Shown here piece after piece: positions 1 through 9,168 of a DNA stretch of 64,000 nt (the stretch's first letter is position 1; every line of letters starts with the position of its first letter). The notes beneath the pieces were generated by a model that was not told the DNA's origin, did not search any database, and saw only the letters and a program-made list of their open reading frames with translations. The translations under genes were made by a program, and so were the position numbers. Source of the stretch: Candidatus Nitrotoga sp. M5 (GTDB lineage Bacteria > Pseudomonadota > Gammaproteobacteria > Burkholderiales > Gallionellaceae); contig NZ_CAKMNW010000022.1 of NCBI RefSeq assembly GCF_927904885.1, forward strand, positions 1-64,000. The letters are read 5' to 3'.

Positions 1-179
1 CCCCACCCTTTGGCAAGACTTTACTGTCAGATTAAGTCTGAACTACTACATTTTATATACGATGCATAGTTCATTGCGGTTATGTAATGTTCTGCCTACT
101 AAACAGTTGAATGAAGTATCACCCCCAAGGCGATATTACTAAAAAAAATAATTTAATATCTGTTGGATTATTGAACCGC

Positions 180-1279
180 GGATTCAAGTTCGAAGTGCAA
201 CAGCCAGAGGTTGTTTGGTGTAGCGTAATTCCACCCCGAATAATACCTCATGCGGGGTTCTAAATCCGAGTACTTTTCGAGGTCGGTGGTTGATCCGCTC
301 TACCGCCTCCTGCACTTGTTCCTCGGTGATGTCTGCCAGCTTCATGCTCTTGGGGAAGTACTGCCTCAAGAGCCCGTTACTGTTTTCGTTCAATCCCCGC
401 TCCCAGGAGTGATTGGGATTGGCAAAATAAATGTCTGCTTTTAGTTCCACTGCCATTTTCTCATGCTCCGCAAACTCCTTGCCATTATCGAAAGTGATGG
501 AATGGCACTTATCCTTGTAAGGCGTCAGCAGGCGCGTTGTCACAGCTGTGACCCCAGCAGCATGCTTACTTGCTGCGTATATGCCCCGCTAATACATAGC
601 GCGATTTCTTTTCGGCCAGTGTAACCAGTCCACCTTTGTGATTCTTGCCGATGACGGTATCACCCTCCCAATCACCCATGCGCGTCTTTTGGTCAACGAT
701 TTCCGGACGTTCATCAATGCTGACACGATTCGTAATCATGCCTCGCCGCTCTTGCCCACTTGCATATCGCTTGCGGCGTGGTTTATGACTGCGCAAATGT
801 CGGTGCAGGTCTCCACCATTTCGTTTGTCCGTGTAGAGGTGTTGGTAAATGATCTCATGGCTAATCTGCAAGCCACCTTCTAATTCAAGCCGATTTGCGG
901 CCTGTTCCGGGCTGAGGTCTTCCCGGATCAACCGCTCGACTTCCCCCCATTCATCCGATGAGAAGCACTTGCCGTTCGCCAAGGCTTGCCGGCGCTCATC
1001 TCTGAACGACTGCGCCTGCTTGGGTCGCCAGCCGCGTTGACCTTTGTTTCGCCTGAACTCTCGTGAAATCGTCGACTTGTCCACACCTATCTTTTGGGCA
1101 ATCTGAGTTTGATTCAAAACAGCTTGTTTCAATCCGTAAATCTGATATCGTTGCCCGATGGTGAGCTGCTTATATTTCTTCATCTGTGCTCCTTTTACTT
1201 GGTCGTTTAAGTGGCTCCGATATTAACGCAGCTCGCCACCTAAGTTCGCTTACAAAAGTTGCACTTCAGAGTTGAATCC
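180..1279 (-). mobile_element. IS30-family insertion sequence, complete ends but broken transposase
   Basis: The outer ends form a 22-bp imperfect inverted repeat at 180-201 and 1258-1279 (19 of 22 positions match, starting GGATTCAA and ending GAAGTGCAAC). The two bases flanking each side are GC, consistent with the short target duplication of IS30 elements. The element is about 1.1 kb and carries one transposase on the minus strand that fills almost all of it. The ends look intact, so it could still be mobilised in trans by a related transposase. Confidence 0.85.
184..1183 (-). pseudogene. IS30-family transposase, frameshifted
   Basis: DDE transposase of the IS30 family. The N-terminal part (566-1183) has the helix-turn-helix region typical of the family (QRYQIYGLKQ followed by DKSTISREFRRNKG) and the start of the catalytic core (GDWEGDTVIGKNHKG, first Asp). 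The second part (184-543) resumes in another frame with DNGKEFAEHE and ends with NHRPRKVLGFRTPHEV, which hold the second Asp and the catalytic Glu region. The join is explained by four extra bases near 561-568 on the coding strand (AAG then TAAG then CAT), a tandem-duplication-like insertion that creates a TAA stop. Removing them restores SKHAAGVTAV across the break. I infer an inactive transposase; a programmed frameshift is unlikely in this family. Confidence 0.85.
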
Positions 1280-1283
1280 GCCT

Positions 1284-1370
1284 TTTTATTTAGACCGTGA
1301 TGGTTGCGATGCAATAGACCAATTGCGCCGTTTGCTGGCTGATGTCAGTATTGGCCGTGTGGGATTGTAG
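1284..1370 (+). pseudogene. 3' remnant of an unidentified gene between IS30 and a repeat element
   Basis: From just right of the IS30 element an open frame reads FYLDRDGCDAIDQLRRLLAD and continues to VSIGRVGL and a TAG stop at 1368-1370. The composition looks like a normal protein C-terminus (Leu/Arg/Asp-rich helix). If the IS is removed with one copy of its GC duplication, the frame stays open only about 27 bases further left before a stop, so no full gene survives. I do not recognise the family. The stop codon is straddled by the left end of the neighbouring repeat element. Confidence 0.3.
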
Positions 1371-1549
1371 GGCACATCAAAAATCCAATTTTCGTCACAA
1401 CATGACGTTATTCGAAATTATTTATTTTCCTAGATATCAAATATATGCTGCGTTCAATTTTTTAATGCGCTTTTTTCCTTGGCAACGAGGTAAGCAGGCA
1501 AGCAAGCTTCTAAGCGGCTGCTCGCAAAATTGAATCTTTAGAGGCGCCC
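1370..1549 (+). repeat. Dispersed MITE-like element, copy A1
   Basis: An element of 180 bp that begins GGGCAC and ends GAGGCGCCC, with imperfect terminal inverted repeats of about 22 bp. The same core recurs in other copies: TTCGTCACAA, ATATATGCTGCGTTCAATT, and a GC-rich subterminal block containing AAGCGGCTGCTCGCAAAATT. It is flanked by TGTA on both sides (1366-1369 and 1550-1553), which looks like a 4-bp target-site duplication. It has no coding capacity. Other copies are near 11385, 53688, 59207 and 60458, with a minimal version at 30395. This copy is inserted inside the stop codon of the gene remnant to its left. Confidence 0.75.
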
Positions 1550-1553
1550 TGTA

Positions 1554-2197
1554 GACAATCGGCATTGTGACTCTCAATATACATAGCGTTCATGGGCCAA
1601 TTTTCCAACGACTCAATGGTTCTCTGCTTGTAAGCAGTCTGATCGTGATAGCAGTTTTTATCAAGCATCGTATCGGCAGTTCTGAAGTGACTCATCTTTG
1701 CTGTCCAGCTAAAGTGATGCCCAGAATGTCCAGTTTTTATTTGCTGTTGCTAGTATTTGTATACTTAAAACCAGTGGCTTTGCAGCAGAAATGTTATAGA
1801 CTATCATCGTAATGACTACCCATTCTGGTTTGGGTGTTGCTATATTATTTGGGGCGATTCTAGACGCAGATTATTTGCTGTCCTTTGTCCGCCTTGTTTT
1901 CTTTGAACCAATTGTTCATGTTTAATTATTTAAGAGTAGGGACTGTGTCCTCGAGAATTTTGACGTTATCGTTATATATACCGGCATAATTGATACTGTT
2001 TTGGAGAGCTCTGTCCTGATCTGGATATCTATGAAATTGCTGCTAAATCTTTATCAGGTAGGCTGGTTCATTTAAAACAAATTCTCTTTGGACAGCGAGT
2101 GCCGCTGACAAAAGCTTTACCGCTATTTTGACAAAGGATCTTTCAAAAGATTACTGTCTGAGTTGGCGTTTTATATATTGATTTAAGGATGATCAAA
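1554..2197. other. Non-coding stretch before the stress-protein gene
   Basis: I see no convincing gene in these 640 bases. Short open frames exist on both strands, but one on the minus strand takes its last dozen codons from the repeat element, and none has a recognisable motif or ribosome-binding site. The last 10 bases hold the AAGGA used by the following gene. Confidence 0.5.
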
Positions 2198-2647
2198 ATG
2201 GATCCACTAAAAATAGTAGTTGCCATGCCAGCCGAAGAAGAGTTTATGCCAAGTATTTCGAGGTGGGGGCATGAGTATGTCTGGACCAAAAAGGTGGTAT
2301 ATTTTGTTCATGTTGTCAGGGAAGATGTTTATATTAGCGATAGGGGCGTTGAAAAAATCCTTAGCAAGGAAGAGAAAGAAAATATGAGGCAACATACGCT
2401 TGATTTCATTAAAAATAAAGCAAGTGAGATGATACCTTTATCGGTGTTTAAAAAAGCACAGTTTGAAGTTATATTTGCGCAAAATCCCGCAGATAGGCTG
2501 GCTAAATATGCTAAAGAAATTCATGCAGGTATGATTGTAGTAGCAACAAGAAATAAGAAAGGTTTTGCTGGATTTTTCCTTAGCTCTTTTGCAGACCGCA
2601 TTATAAGCCTGTCACCTTGTGATGTATTGGTTTTAAGACCAAAATAA
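2198..2647 (+). CDS. Universal stress protein (UspA family)
   Basis: Small cytoplasmic protein of about 149 residues with the Usp fold. It opens with a hydrophobic beta strand (KIVVAMPAEEE). It ends with the usual pattern of the family: DRLAKYAKEIHAGMIVVATR, then KGFAGFFLSSFADRIISLSP and the closing strand CDVLVLRP. The glycines of the ATP-binding G-x2-G-x9-G(S/T) motif are only partly kept (KGFAG, then SSFADR), so nucleotide binding is uncertain. I start at 2198 because AAGGA at 2185-2189 is spaced correctly for that ATG but overlaps the ATG at 2189. It lies 126 bp upstream of a SulP transporter on the same strand and may be co-transcribed with it. Usp proteins beside SulP permeases suggest a role in transport regulation under stress, but that is inference. 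Confidence 0.8.
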   Translation: MDPLKIVVAMPAEEEFMPSISRWGHEYVWTKKVVYFVHVVREDVYISDRGVEKILSKEEKENMRQHTLDFIKNKASEMIPLSVFKKAQFEVIFAQNPADRLAKYAKEIHAGMIVVATRNKKGFAGFFLSSFADRIISLSPCDVLVLRPK

Positions 2648-2773
2648 AACAACTGCAGTTAGCTATGAGATATCATTTCACTCTTAACAATTCGCTAGCT
2701 TTCATCCACGCTTTTCCCCAAGTGTCGTGAGTTTAACGCGATGCTATTTACATAAAATTTTGGAAACGAAATA

Positions 2774-4411
2774 ATGCCTCAGCTACCTGTCACACACTAT
2801 TTTCGACACCTAAAGGATGATTTGCCTGCAGGTATCGTGGTATTTTTAGTGGCTCTTCCGCTATGTCTTGGTATTGCTCTGGCGTCTGGAGCGCCTCTAT
2901 TCGCAGGTCTGATAGCAGGATTGGTCGGTGGTCTGATTGTTTCTTGGCTAAGCGGTTCACAACTGAGTGTCTCAGGCCCAGCAGCCGGTTTAACTGTGAT
3001 TGTTTTTAATGGTATTGAAACTTTGGGTAGTTTCCAAGGATTTTTGCTTGCCGTGCTGCTCTCGGGCATTATTCAGCTGATAGCTGGTTACCTCAAAGCA
3101 GGAATCATAGGTGCTTTTTTTCCTTCAGCTGTCATTAAGGGAATGTTGGCTGCCATTGGCTTGATTTTAATTATTAAGCAGATCCCTCATGCTACTGGTT
3201 ATAGTGAACAATTTGGGGGCCCTGAAGCCTATAGAAATGTAGATGTACATGAACTTTTTTTTCCAATATTAGATGCATTTAACTCCATATCGTATGGTGT
3301 ATTACTGACATCTGTAGTTGCCTTACTGATACTAATAATTTGGGAAAGGCCATGGATTAAAAATCAGAGATTTTTAAAATTGATTCCTGGCGCATTAGTC
3401 GCGATAGCATGGGGAATTCTCTATAATTTAGCTGCTGAGAGATGGTTTCAGGATTTGGCAGTAGGTTCAATTCACTTAGTGAATATTCCTGTCTCAAATA
3501 GTACTAGCGAGTTCTTAGATAACTTCTTACTCCCAGATTTCAGTTATTGGACTAATCCTCAAGTCTATGTTGTTGCAGCAACATTAGCTATTGTTGGTAG
3601 TCTCGAAACATTGTTAAGTCTGGAAGCAGTAGATAAGCTGGATCCTTTAAAACGCACTGCACCTACAAACAGAGAGCTTAAAGCGCAAGGAGTTGGAAAT
3701 ATGATTTCCGGATTTATCGGCGGTTTACCAATTACTGCTGTTATTGTGCGGAGTTCAGCCAATATTAACGCGGGTGGTAAAACTCCTCTATCTTCTTTTA
3801 TTCATGGTTTAGGTCTATTGCTGAGTGTCATGTTCTTTGCGAACTACATAAATTATTTCCCACTTGGCTGTTTGTCAGCCATTCTGCTGCATACGGGTTT
3901 TAAATTAGCTAAACCTGCTTTATTCAAGGAGTTTTATCGAAAGGGCTGGAGTCAACTATTGCCGTTCATTATTACAATAACAGCGATTTTAACAACCGAT
4001 TTATTAATAGGCATGTCAGTCGGCATAGTATTTGGTTTGTTCTTCGTTATTAAAGCTAATTACCGAGATGCCATTACTCTGATTCAAGATGATTCACACT
4101 ATATATTAACGTTTCATAAAGATGTTTCCTTCCTCAATAAGTCGTTATTGAGGAAGCTACTTGCGTATGTCAAACCAAACAGTAAGCTCGTAATTGATGC
4201 AAGCAAATCTCATTTTATTGATCATGACATTGTGGAAACTATTGATAGCTTTTTAGTATCAGCACCCAGTCAGAATATTTCAGTTGAGGTTTGTGATATA
4301 TACGGCAAGGAGAAATTAATAAAACGCGATGAGTTCGTTATATTACATGACCACCATGATATAAGCCCATCTGGAAAGAAGGTTCTGCTCCAGAAGAAGA
4401 CAAGCGAATAA
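2774..4411 (+). CDS. SulP/SLC26-family anion transporter
   Basis: Inner-membrane permease of 545 residues. The N-terminal half carries the SulP sulfate-transporter signature region (LKDDLPAGIVVFLVALPLCLG, then SGAPLFAGLIAGLVGG and LSVSGPAAGLTVIV), followed by about ten further hydrophobic segments. The centre contains NRELKAQGVGNMISGFIGGLP with the conserved ITAVIVRSSANI segment. After about residue 425 the chain turns hydrophilic and forms a shortened STAS-like domain (SKLVIDASKSHFIDHDIVETI). The family moves sulfate, bicarbonate or other anions, usually with sodium or protons. The substrate cannot be read from the sequence, though bicarbonate is plausible for bacteria with this short type. 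It is preceded by a Usp gene that could be its partner. Confidence 0.85.
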   Translation: MPQLPVTHYFRHLKDDLPAGIVVFLVALPLCLGIALASGAPLFAGLIAGLVGGLIVSWLSGSQLSVSGPAAGLTVIVFNGIETLGSFQGFLLAVLLSGIIQLIAGYLKAGIIGAFFPSAVIKGMLAAIGLILIIKQIPHATGYSEQFGGPEAYRNVDVHELFFPILDAFNSISYGVLLTSVVALLILIIWERPWIKNQRFLKLIPGALVAIAWGILYNLAAERWFQDLAVGSIHLVNIPVSNSTSEFLDNFLLPDFSYWTNPQVYVVAATLAIVGSLETLLSLEAVDKLDPLKRTAPTNRELKAQGVGNMISGFIGGLPITAVIVRSSANINAGGKTPLSSFIHGLGLLLSVMFFANYINYFPLGCLSAILLHTGFKLAKPALFKEFYRKGWSQLLPFIITITAILTTDLLIGMSVGIVFGLFFVIKANYRDAITLIQDDSHYILTFHKDVSFLNKSLLRKLLAYVKPNSKLVIDASKSHFIDHDIVETIDSFLVSAPSQNISVEVCDIYGKEKLIKRDEFVILHDHHDISPSGKKVLLQKKTSE

Positions 4412-5164
4412 TGAAAAAGCTACGGTTTTCATTTCGGTAGTAATACGCATAGTTTTTTACTGGTAGTTCAACTTGAGGAGGCGATTTATAAGGACATATG
4501 TTTAGTCATCCTCTAGTTGCATCACTCGAACGGTGGCACAATCAGTGGGGCCAATAAGTGAGGCTTAGGACAAATGTCACTAAGTTATGCTTTTATAGAC
4601 AGTGAAGAAGCTGACAATTGGTGAGCAAATAGAATAATTTGCTATGCAAAATACCACACCTCTATCTCCTTGGCTCTCATCTCCAGGCACTCCGTAGAAA
4701 ACCTCGTTCAGTTAGCCAATACTGTCAGTATGAAAAAGCAAGGTTAAAGCAATAATCCATTAGTCAAACAAGTGAATGCTTTCAAAATTTTATTCCCAAT
4801 CAGTATCTGCATCTCTCAGAGTCTGTTGCTCTTAGTCGTCCACGTTTCTTCAGTAAATGAGCGTTTTCTGGCTGGGTATTTTTAGATGTAAAGCGATGAT
4901 GATGGATGTCAGGAAGTGACACGCAAGTTCTTGGCCTTAGCCGCGATAAAATCAAATCCTTTACCCTCGATCTACTGTGGCCTACTGCCAAGCACGCTGT
5001 AAAATATATGTAGTTTGAAAATAGTTAAAACGGCATCAACAACGGCATCTAAAGGCAGGCTATGATTTTTGCAAATAGGTATACTCGTTACTAAAATTTT
5101 TTAATTGTGCGTACTTTTGCATAAAAACTTGAATTGTCAGAGGTGCCGTTAAGAAATTCCAGTT
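4412..5164. other. Intergenic stretch, no gene recognised
   Basis: About 750 bases without a convincing gene on either strand. The longest open frame is 63 codons on the minus strand (4800-4991), with biased composition and no ribosome-binding site. I see no terminal repeats or transposase motifs here. Confidence 0.5.
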
Positions 5165-6301
5165 ATGAGTTCACAGACAAATACCGAATTTGCAGAAAAC
5201 AAACCTCATTTACAAGTATTGACTGGGCTTCGCGGGTGGGCGGCTTTATGGGTACTGATTTTTCACGTTTATGAAACATCACAACAAGGCCATGTTATTT
5301 TTCCAGTTGGAACATGGAATATTGATTTAACACCTTTCTTTTCGTTAGGTTGGTCGGGGGTACAAATTTTCTTTGTACTGTCCGGATTTTTGCTTAGCTT
5401 GCCGTTCGCTCAATGGCAGGCAGGATTACGGGAGAAGCCAAATCTAAAACGTTATTTGTTCCGACGGGCCGTCAGGGTATTTCCAGCTTATTACTTTCAG
5501 TTAGCTGTCTTGCTTGGAGTGGCTTATTTACTGGGCCAAGCTAATCCAATTGCAAATATGGAATCATTTTTGCGACATTTGTTAATATTATTTGTGCCAC
5601 CTCCCATAGGTATGGATCCGATCAATAGCGTGTGGTGGACTTTGCCTATTGAGTTCATGTTTTATCTGGCGCTGCCATTTTTGGCAGGGCTGATCAATCC
5701 AAGGCGCTTGTTGTTATTGCTGGTTTTTATGTTGACAAGTATGTGGTTATGGCGCGCTGGAACAATTCTATACACTGGCCCTGGTAATTTTTTGATGTCA
5801 TCGCAGTTGCCTGGCTCCATGGATTCATTTGGCATGGGAATGCTCGGGGCAATGTTACACGTAAATAAAAATATCGTATCTACATGGTTGTCAAGGCACC
5901 ATAACTTGATAGCAATGGCGGGCTTGGCTATCTTGCTCCTATGCCTGTATTGGATGCATTATGGGTGGTTGGATTATTGGAACCACAGCTTGATTTTTTA
6001 TACTTGGACAACGGTATACAGCTTTGCAGCAATTTTGGTGGTAATCGCGGGCATAAATAGCAATCGGTTGATAGGTTGGTTGTTTGGAAATTCAGCTATC
6101 GTTTTTGCTGGTGTTGTTAGCTATAGCATTTATTTATGGCATGTTCCCCTGCTCAGGTGGCTTGCGGAGATTGGGGTATTTAACGCGCTTCAGGGTAGCA
6201 GGTTGTTCTTACTGCTGCTGGTTACTACGGTGGGGACGATTTTTGTAGCGTCAGGGTCATATGCGCTTATCGAACGGCCATTTATCCGTATGCGACGTTA
6301 A
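5165..6301 (+). CDS. Acyltransferase 3 family membrane protein (OafA/YrhL type)
   Basis: Inner-membrane O-acyltransferase of 378 residues with about ten hydrophobic segments. The start of the domain is clear: LTGLRGWAALWVLIFHVYE with the conserved Arg and the catalytic-type His, then GVQIFFVLSGFLLSLPF and RRAVRVFPAYYFQL. WWTLPIEFMFYLALPFL and the closing VVSYSIYLWHVPLL followed by YALIERPFIR are also family hallmarks. Such enzymes transfer acetyl or other acyl groups to sugars of surface polysaccharides, lipopolysaccharide or peptidoglycan. No polysaccharide gene cluster surrounds it, so the acceptor is unknown. The ribosome-binding site is weak. It stands alone between two intergenic stretches of several hundred bases. 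Confidence 0.85.
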   Translation: MSSQTNTEFAENKPHLQVLTGLRGWAALWVLIFHVYETSQQGHVIFPVGTWNIDLTPFFSLGWSGVQIFFVLSGFLLSLPFAQWQAGLREKPNLKRYLFRRAVRVFPAYYFQLAVLLGVAYLLGQANPIANMESFLRHLLILFVPPPIGMDPINSVWWTLPIEFMFYLALPFLAGLINPRRLLLLLVFMLTSMWLWRAGTILYTGPGNFLMSSQLPGSMDSFGMGMLGAMLHVNKNIVSTWLSRHHNLIAMAGLAILLLCLYWMHYGWLDYWNHSLIFYTWTTVYSFAAILVVIAGINSNRLIGWLFGNSAIVFAGVVSYSIYLWHVPLLRWLAEIGVFNALQGSRLFLLLLVTTVGTIFVASGSYALIERPFIRMRR

Positions 6302-6813
6302 GACACCCAAAATACATTTTAAATAACAATAATAGTTTCAGTTCTAATATAAGGAGTAGTTTAAAGGCTAGTCTCTTGCTGGTCCTTTCTCACAAAGCTG
6401 TGTATGTGCTATAAAACGCATACGATTTTGCAATGTTCTTCCCGCCACAGCATACACATTTATCGTTGCCCCTGGTTTACAGATGAGACGGGGGGAGGTC
6501 GTACCTGCGCACTCAACCTCGAGCGCGGATGAAAAACGACAACTAGCATGACAGAGGAGGGGGCCTAAGCGTTGGAATACTACCCTTAAGCTGATTCGGC
6601 GCATTTGTTCACCGAGCTTTTTTGTTGCCCCAACCATGAGATAAATTTGAAGAAGTTCGCTTACGCACCAAGGTAGCCAAATCAAAATTTGATGGAATTT
6701 TTCTGATTGATTGGCATGCTAACGAAGTGCTAATGGTATTCAGTTATAACCACTTATCAACTCAAAAGCGTTACGTTTTTTGCCGTCCTATTACAAATTA
6801 GTAAATGTGTAAT
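6302..6813. other. Intergenic stretch with a doubtful minus-strand open frame
   Basis: About 510 bases. A 105-codon minus-strand frame (6368-6685) is open, but it has no good ribosome-binding site, unusual composition (many Cys and Arg) and no domain I recognise. I checked the other frames for transposase motifs and found none. It is probably non-coding. Confidence 0.4.
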
Positions 6814-8268
6814 TCAATTGATCAAAAAGAGAGCCGCAAGACCAAGGAAAATGAAGAAACCACCACTGTCGGTAATAGCGGTAAGCAATACACTGGAACC
6901 GATGGCAGGGTCACGCCCCATACGCTGCATGAACAGTGGAATTAGTAAACCAGCCAATGCACCGAGGACTAGATTGAGCACCATGGCACCTGTCAAAATC
7001 ACACCAAGCAGTACGCTTTTATAAAGGAGGTAAGCAAACAATCCGGCTATACCACCCCAAATCAAGCCGTTTAGTCCACCGATAGTAAGCTCCTTGCCAA
7101 TCAAGCGACCTGTATTGGCTTGATTAAGTTGCCCCAGCGCTAGCGAGCGGATAATGATAGTGGCGGTCTGGTTTGCCGAGTTGCCAGCAACGCCTGCCAC
7201 GATAGGCATCAGTGTCGCGAGCGCGACAAGTTTTTCAATGGTGTTTTCGAATTCGCTTATCACGCGTGAGGCAAAGAATGCAGTACAAAGATTGAGCGCT
7301 AACCACATCCAGCGATTTTTTACACTCTTCCAGACCGAAGCAAAAATATCTTCTTCTTCGCGCAAACCAGCCGTATTCAAAATGTCACTTTCTGATTCTG
7401 AACGGATATAGTCTAGTACCGCGTTCACGGTAACACGACCAACCAGTTTTCCATCTTCTTCTACCACTGGCGCAGAAACTAAGTCATAACGCTCAAATGA
7501 GTGCGCCGCTTGCTCCGCCTTGTCATCCGAATGTAATTTGATAGTGCTCGTTAGCATGAGTTTGCTTACGAGCACTTCAGGTTCGTTCACCAGCAAGCGA
7601 TTAAGGGGCAACACACCCTTAAAAATATCATTTCTATCCACCACAAATAGTTGGTCAGTATGATCTGGCATCTCGTCGAAACGGCGCAGATAACGCGACA
7701 CAACTTCCAGAGTGACGTCCTCGCGGATTGTCACCATATCGAAATCCATCAGTGCCCCTACAGCATCTTCCGGATAGGACATCGCCGCGCGCAATTGCTC
7801 GCGCTCTTCAATGGCGAGAGACATAAATATGTCGCGCAGCACCGAATGCGGCAAATCATGCGCCAAATCAGCGATTTCGTCAGTATCAAGCTGTTCCGCA
7901 GCCTCGCGCAGCTCCTTGGGACTCATGGTGGCAATTAATGATTCACGCACTGAATCGGAAACTTCGATCAAGATTTCACCGTCACAATCGACATTGACCA
8001 GATCCCATACCAGCAAGCGCTGCTCGATAGGTAGAGCCTCCAAGATAAAGGCGATATCGGAGGAATGTAGTTTGCTCAGTTTATTTTGCAGTTCTGCCAA
8101 GTGTTGCTTGTGCAGGATATTTCTCAACAGCTCGTGACGTTTTTGGCGTGGCACTACCTGTTTGCGTGCCAGCATTTCGACCAGAGCGTGCTTATCCAGC
8201 AGGCTTTGTACCTGATGTAGGTGTTCCTGTACGTTTTCAGCGTAATGGTGTTCGCGGTTTTGGGTCAT
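6814..8268 (-). CDS. mgtE: Magnesium transporter MgtE
   Basis: Inner-membrane Mg2+ channel of 484 residues with the full family architecture. Residues ~30-150 are the alpha-helical MgtE N domain (KLSKLHSSDIAFILEALP and EIADLAHDLPHSVLRDI). Next come two CBS domains (~160-290; MDFDMVTIREDVTLEVV and VSAPVVEEDGKLVGRVT) that sense cytoplasmic Mg2+, then a connecting helix and five hydrophobic segments (~330-484). The pore region holds the conserved VAGVAGNSANQTATIIIRSL. In the known family, Mg2+ binding at the N and CBS domains closes the pore. It is monocistronic here. An inverted repeat at 8391-8452 lies 120-185 bases upstream of its start. Confidence 0.95.
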   Translation of the reverse strand: MTQNREHHYAENVQEHLHQVQSLLDKHALVEMLARKQVVPRQKRHELLRNILHKQHLAELQNKLSKLHSSDIAFILEALPIEQRLLVWDLVNVDCDGEILIEVSDSVRESLIATMSPKELREAAEQLDTDEIADLAHDLPHSVLRDIFMSLAIEEREQLRAAMSYPEDAVGALMDFDMVTIREDVTLEVVSRYLRRFDEMPDHTDQLFVVDRNDIFKGVLPLNRLLVNEPEVLVSKLMLTSTIKLHSDDKAEQAAHSFERYDLVSAPVVEEDGKLVGRVTVNAVLDYIRSESESDILNTAGLREEEDIFASVWKSVKNRWMWLALNLCTAFFASRVISEFENTIEKLVALATLMPIVAGVAGNSANQTATIIIRSLALGQLNQANTGRLIGKELTIGGLNGLIWGGIAGLFAYLLYKSVLLGVILTGAMVLNLVLGALAGLLIPLFMQRMGRDPAIGSSVLLTAITDSGGFFIFLGLAALFLIN

Positions 8269-9168
8269 GATGCGCTATATGAAAGTCAGCGACTATTGTA
8301 AAGAGGTTGGATGATGGATGTGTGAATAATATCGGTTGTACTATGTTCATACTACCAATCTGAACTTAGTGAATTTCAGCGAAAGTTACCAATGTAATCG
8401 AAACTTTGCGTGATGCATTGTCTCCAAAAGAAAAATTTGATTCGATTACATTTCGCTTTCAGCACTGTTTAACGTGAAAGTCCACGATTTCCTTGCAAGC
8501 AAAAGGTTGACTGTCGTCATTCATCGAATTTTATAGAACTCTGATCAATCGAATTTTGGGATGTAGGTAAATCTAATCAATATCTTATCCGTTGTGGTGT
8601 TCTACGTTGAGCGGAAAGCGCTTCATAATTCAGCAGCGCTATCTCGGTAGTGTTCAGCTGAGCAAGGATTGCGACACATGGTGCATTACCGTTTGTGTGC
8701 GATAGTGACAATAATGGATCGCATGCGACTGTGGCACATGAGTCATGCTTGAAATTTCGAGTGAAATACGGATTGGGTGTGACTGGCGGTATAGACGAAT
8801 TCGAAAGCAAGCGGCGGATAAAAAAAATTGCCTTTTGTACGCATCCAAATTTACAGCTGGCTTGTCGATTCAGCTACGCGGAAATTATCTAGAAGGTCTG
8901 ATCCATTTCGTGTGCCGTAAATGTCTCGTAGATACATATTTTGAGTATATTTTTACGTGTAGTTCGGATTCCGCTGTGGTTGTATGTTTCGTTTTAAATC
9001 AATATATTGAGTTGCATAATATTTATTTAAATTAATGCTTATATTAAAATATCAACGATTATTAAAATTAAATCAATATGTTGTATTTCAGAGTGAGCGC
9101 TATTTAGGTAGTATTGAGTCTGTAGCGTATCGTCTAGGTAGCGCACGAAATAGGGTATTGAATCAATC
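8269..9168. other. Intergenic stretch between mgtE and sucC, with an inverted repeat
   Basis: About 900 bases with no convincing gene; the overlapping short frames between 8577 and 9035 lack motifs and ribosome-binding sites. A perfect 12-bp inverted repeat (AATGTAATCGAA at 8391-8402, complement at 8441-8452) sits inside a longer imperfect dyad flanked by GCGAAA. The last 150 bases are very AT-rich, as expected for a sucC promoter region, but I cannot assign a single -10/-35 pair with confidence. Confidence 0.5.

Noticed and set aside
184..1183. Programmed ribosomal frameshift in the IS30 transposase
   Set aside because: IS30 transposases are normally a single frame, no slippery heptamer is evident at the break, and a simple four-base duplication explains it.
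6368..6685. 105-codon minus-strand gene
   Set aside because: No ribosome-binding site, odd composition and no recognisable motif; the other frames are also uninformative.
8577..9035. Several overlapping short open frames upstream of sucC
   Set aside because: They contradict each other in frame and strand and none has a ribosome-binding site or motif.
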